37,974 nt of DNA from NCBI GenBank assembly GCA_021647405.1, contig JAKIUU010000025.1:1-37974 (forward strand), given 5' to 3'. This DNA is from Flavobacteriaceae bacterium. Its GTDB lineage: Bacteria > Bacteroidota > Bacteroidia > Flavobacteriales > Flavobacteriaceae. Positions 32,055 through 37,974 of the stretch are shown here, one piece after another. The notes under the pieces are model-generated. The model ran no database searches and had not been told where the DNA came from. It saw only the letters and a program-made list of their open reading frames with translations. Made by a program: the position numbers and the translations under genes. How positions within the stretch are numbered: the stretch's first letter is position 1; each line of letters opens with the position of its first letter.

Positions 32055-32142
32055 TTTTCTTGTCGTTTAAATTCAGTTTGCGAAAATACAACTTAGTATT
32101 TGATTTTAAAAGCACATAACAAGGAAATTAGGGCTTATTTTA

Positions 32143-33408
32143 TTACTTTTCTTTAAATAGAACTTTTAGGTAGACTTTTTCGATTTTAGTGTGTGAAACT
32201 TTTAAGATAGAAAACTGATAATTATCTATTTCAATTACTTCATTTTGATGTGGGATACTCTCTGTGTGATAAACTATAAGACCCCCTAAAGTTTCATAAG
32301 CCTCTTCTTCGGGTAGTTGTAAATTGTACGTTTCGTTAAGATAATCTACTTCTAAACGTGCTGAAAGCTCAAACTCTCTGTCATTTATTTTATTTTCTAA
32401 AAGCACCAGTGAATCGTGCTCATCTTCTATTTCTCCAAAAAGCTCTTCAACAATATCTTCTACAGTAATAATGCCAGATGTACCACCATATTCGTCTAAA
32501 ACCACAGCAATACTTTTTCTTTTTTTAATCAGATTATTCAAAGTATCGTTAATCATCATGGTTTCCGGAATAAATTCTACAGGCAATAAAATACTGCGCA
32601 ACTTGGTTGGTTTTTTAAACAATTCGAATGAATGGACATAGCCTATAATTTCATCTAAATTATTTTTATAAACCAAAATTTTTGAAAGTCCTGTCTTTAT
32701 AAAAACCTTTTTAATAGCCTCAATGGTTTCAGAAGCCTCAACAGCAATTATTTCTGTTCTAGGAATCATTGCTTCTCTGGCTTTAACACTCTGAAAATCT
32801 AGCGCATTTTGAAATATTTGAATTTCTGAATCAATTTTCTTAGCCCCATTAACCGATTCTAATTGCTCGTTGATAAAATGGCCCAATTCTACCTTACTGA
32901 AAACAGATTGGACATCATCTAGTTTTGTTTTAAACAACACTTTTAGCAGGAAATTAGAAATAAGCATTATGAATTGTGAAATAACATAGAAGAGTACATA
33001 AAATAAGTAAGCTGGTAAAGCAAAATATTTAAGTGTTTCATTGGCGTAAACTCTAAAAATAGATTTTGGTAAAAACTCTGCTGTTATTAAAATAATAATG
33101 GTAGAAATAACCGTCTGAATTAAAAATGTAAAAAAATCATTGGCTATATAGGGCGCTATAAAAGGCATTAAAAATTCGGCCATGTAAAATCCAAAAACAA
33201 CCAAAGCTATGTTGTTGCCAATTAACATAGTTGTAATAAAATTAGAAGGATTTTTGGTGAGTTTTTTTAATAATATTCCTACAAAACCATTGCCTTTTTT
33301 CTCTAATTCAATATATAATTTATTAGAAGAAATGAAAGCTATTTCCATACCTGAGAAAAAGGCCGAAGCAGCAATTGAAAATAAAATTACAATAATGTAG
33401 AAATTCAC
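32143..33408 (-). CDS. CNNM/CorC-type (hemolysin family) CBS-domain membrane protein
   Basis: 421 residues with an N-terminal DUF21/CNNM membrane domain (about 1-140, four hydrophobic segments), a pair of CBS domains (about 200-320; MIPRTEIIAVEASETIEA, VVLDEYGGTSGIITVEDIVEELFG) and the C-terminal CorC/HlyC domain. Relatives export magnesium or act in ion balance. In flavobacteria GldE, linked to gliding, belongs to the same family, but there is no gld neighbour here, so that name is not used. It is 11 bp after the small gene upstream, in one operon with lptC. Confidence 0.88.
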   Translation of the reverse strand: MNFYIIVILFSIAASAFFSGMEIAFISSNKLYIELEKKGNGFVGILLKKLTKNPSNFITTMLIGNNIALVVFGFYMAEFLMPFIAPYIANDFFTFLIQTVISTIIILITAEFLPKSIFRVYANETLKYFALPAYLFYVLFYVISQFIMLISNFLLKVLFKTKLDDVQSVFSKVELGHFINEQLESVNGAKKIDSEIQIFQNALDFQSVKAREAMIPRTEIIAVEASETIEAIKKVFIKTGLSKILVYKNNLDEIIGYVHSFELFKKPTKLRSILLPVEFIPETMMINDTLNNLIKKRKSIAVVLDEYGGTSGIITVEDIVEELFGEIEDEHDSLVLLENKINDREFELSARLEVDYLNETYNLQLPEEEAYETLGGLIVYHTESIPHQNEVIEIDNYQFSILKVSHTKIEKVYLKVLFKEK

Positions 33409-33419
33409 AAAAACTTAAT

Positions 33420-33620
33420 TTATTCAGAATTTTTATTGTAAAATTCTGATTTTTTTCTAAACCGTTTTCTAAAGAAATACATAAACAAAGCCAATACTGA
33501 AAATCCTAAAAATAAATACGCTTTGTTAGGCTCTGTATGCCAACGCAAATAGGCTTCAATAAGAAATACAAAACTAAATATTAGATAGGCTATTTCAAAT
33601 ATTTTTCTTGTGGTGTTCAT
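33420..33620 (-). CDS. Small conserved membrane protein of unknown function
   Basis: 66 residues with two hydrophobic segments (IFEIAYLIFSFVFLIEAYL and YLFLGFSVLALFMYFF) and a basic tail (RKRFRKKSE). It has no domain I recognise. It lies 2 bp after lptC and 11 bp before the CBS-domain gene, and its tight position in the operon argues that it is a real gene. Confidence 0.75.
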   Translation of the reverse strand: MNTTRKIFEIAYLIFSFVFLIEAYLRWHTEPNKAYLFLGFSVLALFMYFFRKRFRKKSEFYNKNSE

Positions 33621-33622
33621 AA

Positions 33623-34189
33623 TTACTTATTTTCGTTTATGTATAATGTGCCTGAGGTATTCTTAATTATGGCTTTAGTCAAATCCTCTTTGGCTTCAAA
33701 TCCTTTACCAAAGGTAGTATCTTTTCCGCTTATAATCCGTACTTTATTTTCAGTAAAAAAATAGTGTAAATTTTGATCCCAATACAGTTGTTCTGTATTG
33801 AGTTTTGTTTTTGAACCAAAATTAAAAATTTCTACATTTCCTATTATTTCAGAAATGTTGGTTTTGATAAACGATTTTCCATAATCTGCCGTAATTAAAA
33901 CAGAATCGCCATTTTCTTGAAATGATATTAGCTTTAATCCATTAGGAAACTCCTGATATGGATGGTACTTTCGGTTAGAGTAGTCGTATAATAAAGGTGC
34001 TTTAAGCTTTGTTTTTACCCTTCCTGAATCTGTATGGATTAAATTAATATTTTTTGCAACAGCAATGGGTAGATTTTTATCGGCTAAAAAATCTCTTACC
34101 TCTTTAATATCATTTGTACACGAAATAAAAAGCATTGTCAACAAGATGCCAACAATGCTTTTTAATCTATATATTTTAAAATAAGTCAC
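33623..34189 (-). CDS. lptC: LptC-like lipopolysaccharide export lipoprotein
   Basis: 188 residues with a lipobox (LLTMLFISC) instead of the membrane helix of proteobacterial LptC, as is usual in Bacteroidota. The rest is the beta-jellyroll LptC/OstA fold (DSGRVKTKLKAPLLYDYSN, ADYGKSFIKTNISEIIGNVEIFN, LNTEQLYWDQNLHYFFTENKVRI). It carries LPS from the LptBFG transporter to the periplasmic bridge. It follows the TPR protein gene by 12 bp. Confidence 0.88.
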   Translation of the reverse strand: MTYFKIYRLKSIVGILLTMLFISCTNDIKEVRDFLADKNLPIAVAKNINLIHTDSGRVKTKLKAPLLYDYSNRKYHPYQEFPNGLKLISFQENGDSVLITADYGKSFIKTNISEIIGNVEIFNFGSKTKLNTEQLYWDQNLHYFFTENKVRIISGKDTTFGKGFEAKEDLTKAIIKNTSGTLYINENK

Positions 34190-34201
34190 ATTAACCTATA
34201 A

Positions 34202-35584
34202 TTAGTTTTTAGGTAAAGTTACTGTTTCGTTTATCCAACATTTTACTCTATAAGATGATCCTAGAGCTAAATTTGCAACAAATACCGTTTTTGCGCTCGG
34301 TATGCTCGGCATGTAGCTTTTAATATATTTATTGGCTCTTTTAACCTTACTTGGATCAACTCTTTTGGCTTTTTCCAATTTATCTATGGCGGCCAAATAA
34401 ACAGCTCTTTTAGACAACTCATCATTGCCACAACTATTGGCACTACCTGCATATAAGGTAGCTATTAATATATAAGCTTTACCCATATTAGGTCTAAATT
34501 TTAGGGCTTTATAAGCGTAGCTTCTCGCTTCTTGTTTCCTTCCTTTTTTTTGTAAAATTTGAGCAATTGTATATAAATGTCCTGCTTTTTTATAACTGTC
34601 TGTTTCTTGATCTACAGCTTCTTTAAAAAAGCGCATTGCTGTGGCTTCGTCTTTTTTCTTAAAAGCAACTCTAGCCGCTAAAACTGCTGCTGCTGGAGAT
34701 GGATCTGCGGCATATAAAGCCTCCACTAAAGTAGTAAATAATGGGTCGTCTGTACATTTTTTGGCATTCATCCTTGAGGCTGCACGTCTCAACCAAACAG
34801 CATTATCTTTGTTTGCCTCATAATTTAATTTATACAATGGTATTAGTCTATCGCATGTAGCAACCTCGCCCAAAATATTATCGAGCCCACCAGCAACTCT
34901 CTCAAGTGCGCCAGAATTTACTTCGGCAGCATGTAGCTTTCTTTTGTTTTTTGCTGAGAGCTCTTTCCCGCTATCTTTAATAGCATATAGGGCTTCTTTT
35001 GTTTTGGTATACCTTGCAATTTTCTTTTCAACAGTTTCAACAACATCATCGTAAATGTCGAATATTTTTTGAACGTTGGTGTCTTTGTTTCTATTGGTTA
35101 TTTCTTGAAAATATTGGTAAATTGATTTTATACCCATCCCTGCAGGATCGCTTTGATAAGCTTTTTCTAGTAAACCAAAAACAACGTCTTTAGAAGCACC
35201 CGATTTGGCCATAAAGCTGGCATACTCACTATAAATTTTCCCTAAATTAACAGGGTATTGCACTAGGCGTTGGTCATACACGCGTTTTACAAGATCAAAA
35301 GCTTCCACTTTTCCATCGGGAGTTGCATTTTTATAACGTGATTTTGCTATTTTTAGGCCATATTTATAAATATTTTTGCTGCCTTTAGGACAGTTATCCA
35401 TACACCAAATCCAAGGTTCGTAGGCCGCGTCATAATTTTTAGCTTTGGCATACTCATAAAAAATAGACAGATTGGTTGTGCATTTTTCTGGCTGTTCTCC
35501 TAAACTGTTTTGTGCTACAGCAGGTTGCAAGCCTACAATCATCACAAAACTCACAATTAAAATTTTCGTAAAATTCTTCATCAT
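34202..35584 (-). CDS. TPR-like exported protein of unknown function
   Basis: About 460 residues with a signal peptide (NFTKILIVSFVMIVGLQPAVAQ) and helical repeats through most of the chain (for example AVLAARVAFKKKDEATAMRF and HLYTIAQILQKKGRKQEARSY), so it is probably a periplasmic scaffold. The start is placed at the ATG-ATG pair 35584/35581. An earlier ATG (35620) overlaps the preceding gene and adds only basic leader residues. Its place between the outer-membrane protein and lptC suggests an envelope role, but no function is known to me. Confidence 0.8.
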   Translation of the reverse strand: MMKNFTKILIVSFVMIVGLQPAVAQNSLGEQPEKCTTNLSIFYEYAKAKNYDAAYEPWIWCMDNCPKGSKNIYKYGLKIAKSRYKNATPDGKVEAFDLVKRVYDQRLVQYPVNLGKIYSEYASFMAKSGASKDVVFGLLEKAYQSDPAGMGIKSIYQYFQEITNRNKDTNVQKIFDIYDDVVETVEKKIARYTKTKEALYAIKDSGKELSAKNKRKLHAAEVNSGALERVAGGLDNILGEVATCDRLIPLYKLNYEANKDNAVWLRRAASRMNAKKCTDDPLFTTLVEALYAADPSPAAAVLAARVAFKKKDEATAMRFFKEAVDQETDSYKKAGHLYTIAQILQKKGRKQEARSYAYKALKFRPNMGKAYILIATLYAGSANSCGNDELSKRAVYLAAIDKLEKAKRVDPSKVKRANKYIKSYMPSIPSAKTVFVANLALGSSYRVKCWINETVTLPKN

Positions 35585-35592
35585 TATTATTT

Positions 35593-36870
35593 TTATTGTA
35601 TTTTTCTTTTTTGAAACCATTTGTCATTTAGCGTTAAACCAATTCTAAAATTAAAATAATTTTCTTTTACCAAACTATTTTTTACCGTGCCTCTTTTACC
35701 TAACTCAAACCCTAAATTAAAGGTAGAAAGCTCTTTGCTTACGGGTAATCCAACTCCAAAAGATATGCCAAACTCATTTATATCGGTATTATTAACCACT
35801 AGACCAGACTGTTTGTATTTCAATCCGCCTCTATAAATTACTTTATCCCAATAACTTGTAATTGAATTAAATTTAGGAAGGTAATAGCCTCCTAATGAAA
35901 TTCTATTGGCGCTTTTATAATTAACAATTGTGTTGCCATCTAAAGGGCTTCCATTAAAACTAAAGGCTCCTTGATAGGCATATTCTAATGACACTTTCCA
36001 ATTATACGCTTTTCCTATTCCTATTCCAAAAGTTGAGTTTAAAGGGTTTTTAATTGTCCCTTTAAAATTCCTGTTTAAAATAGTATCTTTAGCAATAATA
36101 ACCCCACTAGAGTTATTAATTAAAGAGTACAACAACTCGTCGCCACGGGTTTTTAAATTTGAACTGATTCCTACAACGATACCTAAATCTAAATTTAATT
36201 TTTTCTCTTTATTAATAGGGGCGTGGTATTGAATACCTGTGCTTAATTTAAACCCACTTACATTAGAATTGATTTCGCTTTGCGTAGCAAACTGAATACC
36301 ATCCCTTCTGTTCAAAATATTATTACTTATGCGTCCAAAAATAAAACTTCCTTCTGCTCCAACGGTGACAAATTTATGTATTTTTCTGCCATATCCCAAA
36401 AAAACACGATTTGTGCCTCCTGACCCAAAAAACAAATTGGCTTCGGTAACCACGTCAGAAGCATCTTTAAATTCTTGCGAAAGGGCATATCCTACATTTG
36501 AGTTGGGCTGTAAACCAAAGGCCAGACCCGCTTTATCGCCTATGGGCACTCCTAAAAACAAATAAGATAAAGCCGTAGCAGATGAGCGTCCAGAATTAAT
36601 TCCATCGCTAACTGTTATGGTTCTATTGGCTACGCCCAAACCGTATGTGGTGAATCTCAAGGATGCCAAAGAGGCTGGATTGGAAAGGAATAATTGGTGG
36701 TCACTTTGATTGGTTACTCCTGTTTCTCCCATGCTGATTTCTTCAACCGTTTTGGTGATATTTTCATCGCCAATACCAAAAAAAGAATATGGAGAGACGC
36801 TACTCTTTTGGGCTTGTATATTTACAATTGCCAAAAACATGATAATTAATGGCAGTAATCGTTTTGTCAT
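35593..36870 (-). CDS. Outer-membrane beta-barrel protein of unknown function
   Basis: 425 residues with a signal peptide (LLPLIIMFLAIVNIQAQ), then SSVSPYSFFGIGDE and SNPASLASLRFTTYGLG, alternating barrel strands and an amphipathic end. The layout resembles FadL/PorV-like flavobacterial outer-membrane proteins. It starts within the coaX stop (ATGA overlap), so its translation is coupled to coaX. The conserved neighbours (coaX, TPR protein, lptC) suggest an outer-membrane role without naming one. Confidence 0.78.
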   Translation of the reverse strand: MTKRLLPLIIMFLAIVNIQAQKSSVSPYSFFGIGDENITKTVEEISMGETGVTNQSDHQLFLSNPASLASLRFTTYGLGVANRTITVSDGINSGRSSATALSYLFLGVPIGDKAGLAFGLQPNSNVGYALSQEFKDASDVVTEANLFFGSGGTNRVFLGYGRKIHKFVTVGAEGSFIFGRISNNILNRRDGIQFATQSEINSNVSGFKLSTGIQYHAPINKEKKLNLDLGIVVGISSNLKTRGDELLYSLINNSSGVIIAKDTILNRNFKGTIKNPLNSTFGIGIGKAYNWKVSLEYAYQGAFSFNGSPLDGNTIVNYKSANRISLGGYYLPKFNSITSYWDKVIYRGGLKYKQSGLVVNNTDINEFGISFGVGLPVSKELSTFNLGFELGKRGTVKNSLVKENYFNFRIGLTLNDKWFQKRKIQ

Positions 36871-37595
36871 TCTTGTAAATTATGATTTAAAATATGGTTT
36901 AATCCTTCAAATAAAAAATTAGGATTGGCAAATATGCTACTTTTTAACATTTCTGACAAGAAATTTGTGTCTCCTCCTGTTAAAACTACTGTTAAATTTG
37001 GATAAACGGTCATATATTGGCTTATAACACCTTCAATTTCATAGATAACGCCTTTACAAACACCATTATGAATTGATTGCTGAGTTGAATTGCCAATATT
37101 ATTCTTTGGGTGTTTTGGAATCAATAAAGGTAAATTAGCAGTTTGGTTATGTAAAGCTTTATAACGCATTAAAATACCTGGAGCGATAGCGCCACCTAAA
37201 TAAATTTCGCCTTTTGTTTTAAAATCGTAAGTAATACATGTGCCCGCATCAATTATAAGGACATTTTTTTTAGGGTAATTAGATACAGCTGCAGCAACCA
37301 ATGCCAATCTATCGACACCTAAAGTCTCTTTGGTTTTATACTTAATTTGAAAAGGGAATTTTAAATTGATATCTAATATTTTTGTTGGAAATAATTTATA
37401 AATTTCATCAAAAATATCAGGGTTAATTACTGATACTGTTGATAATATAGCTGCTTTTATAGTGTATTTTACTTTTATATCTCGCAGTTTAATGAGCAAA
37501 TTTTCTTTCTCAGAAAAAAACACCTTCTCAACCTTATTAGTTCTAAAGACAGCTATTTTAACATTAGAGTTACCAATATCAATACTTAGGTTCAT
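36867..37595 (-). CDS. coaX: Type III pantothenate kinase
   Basis: CoaX phosphorylates pantothenate, the first step of CoA synthesis. The 242-residue protein has the ASKHA-fold motifs: SIDIGNSNVKIAVF at the start, LGVDRLALVAAA, IDAGTCITYDF (catalytic Asp) and VVLTGGDTNFL, with GGAIAPGILMRYKAL between. The type III enzyme is not inhibited by CoA. It is the first gene of a minus-strand operon that continues into the outer-membrane protein. Confidence 0.95.
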   Translation of the reverse strand: MNLSIDIGNSNVKIAVFRTNKVEKVFFSEKENLLIKLRDIKVKYTIKAAILSTVSVINPDIFDEIYKLFPTKILDINLKFPFQIKYKTKETLGVDRLALVAAAVSNYPKKNVLIIDAGTCITYDFKTKGEIYLGGAIAPGILMRYKALHNQTANLPLLIPKHPKNNIGNSTQQSIHNGVCKGVIYEIEGVISQYMTVYPNLTVVLTGGDTNFLSEMLKSSIFANPNFLFEGLNHILNHNLQE

Positions 37596-37645
37596 TATTT
37601 ATTTATAAGGCTCCAAAAATACAAATAGATTTTTTACTAAATAGT

Positions 37646-37677
37646 TTTGATTAGTGTTAAATTTACATTTATATTTG
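37646..37677 (+). promoter_or_regulatory. Promoter of tRNA-Phe
   Basis: TTTG at 37646-37649 and TATATTTG at 37670-37677 with 20 bp between them match the Bacteroidota consensus very well. The tRNA begins 16 bp downstream. Confidence 0.75.
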
Positions 37678-37693
37678 CAAGCCGAAAATCTAC

Positions 37694-37766
37694 GGTACCT
37701 TAGCTCAGTTGGTAGAGCAATGGACTGAAAATCCATGTGTCCCTGGTTCGATTCCTGGAGGTACCA
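37694..37766 (+). tRNA. tRNA-Phe (GAA)
   Basis: Acceptor GGTACCT/AGGTACC, D-stem GCTC/GAGC, anticodon stem ATGGA/TCCAT with loop CTGAAAA (anticodon GAA), T-loop TTCGATT, discriminator A, and no encoded CCA. All stems are paired. Confidence 0.96.
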
Positions 37767-37779
37767 CTTCATTAAAAAC

Positions 37780-37813
37780 AAACACCTTGAGTAACAATAC
37801 TTAGGGTGTTTTT
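37780..37813 (+). terminator. Terminator after tRNA-Phe
   Basis: AACACC (37781-37786) pairs with GGTGTT (37805-37810), extended by TTGAGT/ACTTAG, then a T-run to 37813. Confidence 0.8.
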
Positions 37814-37974
37814 GGTTTGAAATTGTACCCACCAACATACCCACAACAAGACCGTTGCATAATCACCTATTTCTTTTTTCGGTTCTATTTTCATTTTTTC
37901 AATTCAAATTTTATGATTTTTTTTAGATTTTATAATGCCTAGTCTTCTGTTTTTTCGGTTCATTTTCCTTAATT
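37814..37974. other. Right-edge non-coding DNA
   Basis: T-rich on the plus strand. The minus strand offers only short frames (19 and about 40 codons) with no recognised product. No repeat of the tRNA-Phe 3' end is seen, so there is no sign of an integrated element within the window. Confidence 0.5.

Noticed and set aside
32143..33408. Naming the CBS-domain protein GldE
   Set aside because: The family includes GldE, but no gliding gene is nearby and the general CorC/HlyC layout fits equally well.
37599..37844. A minus-strand gene covering tRNA-Phe
   Set aside because: The frame runs through the tRNA and its terminator and has no recognisable domain.
37814..37974. Start of an integrated island after tRNA-Phe
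   Set aside because: No integrase frame and no copy of the tRNA 3' end are present in the 160 bp that remain.

Overview
The window is AT-rich chromosomal DNA from a member of the Bacteroidota, almost certainly a marine-type Flavobacteriaceae. The evidence is protein-level: family 2 GGGP synthase, a SurA/PpiD-like isomerase, lipoprotein-type LptC, OmpA proteins with thrombospondin type 3 repeats, and a TonB-dependent receptor under a TPP riboswitch. Several promoters also fit the Bacteroidota TTTG / TAnnTTTG pattern.

Layout. (1) 1-2771: the end of waaA, a Crp/Fnr regulator and a split YeeE/YedE sulfur-transport pair. (2) 2903-8013: a molybdenum-cofactor operon (moaA, moeA, moaC, a MobB-like/MobA fusion, a MoeB-rhodanese protein), peppered with small dispersed repeats, some inside reading frames. 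(3) 8014-9584: an accessory patch with a REP-like array and a BRO-family gene, bracketed by copies of the 3' end of moaE. (4) 9585-10256: moaE and moaD, reading back toward the patch. (5) 10280-14752: a perfect 34-bp palindrome, then SulP transporter, CstB-like persulfide dioxygenase/rhodanese, secreted rhodanese and a DUF2892 membrane protein. (6) 14855-20307: on the minus strand, PPTase, GGGP synthase, PnuC, NadR-like kinase and ArfB, then a TPP riboswitch and TonB-dependent receptor. (7) 20363-23107: ahcY, a tandem USP protein, and a tRNA-Ala locus. At that locus an intact tRNA and a GIY-YIG gene appear to sit inside an older, broken tRNA-Ala. (8) 23112-37595: minus-strand housekeeping genes: alpha/beta hydrolase, AddB-like nuclease, two tandem OmpA paralogues, peptidyl-prolyl isomerase, CorC/HlyC-type protein, LptC, TPR protein, outer-membrane protein and CoaX. 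(9) tRNA-Phe lies near the right edge.

How the genes work together. The Crp/Fnr regulator, YeeE/YedE pair, SulP, CstB-like enzyme, rhodanese and DUF2892 protein form a reactive-sulfur uptake and detoxification set, interrupted here by molybdenum-cofactor genes. MoaA/MoaC make cyclic pyranopterin, MoaD/MoaE with the MoeB-like activator add sulfur, MoeA inserts Mo, and MobA adds a nucleotide; no MogA/MoaB is visible.

The most interesting structure is mobile rather than metabolic. At two unrelated places a single small gene (BRO at moaE, GIY-YIG at tRNA-Ala) sits next to an intact host gene, and a detached copy of that host gene's 3' end lies on the far side. At tRNA-Ala the broken halves re-join exactly across an 8-bp duplication, and each half carries a related GC-rich palindrome.
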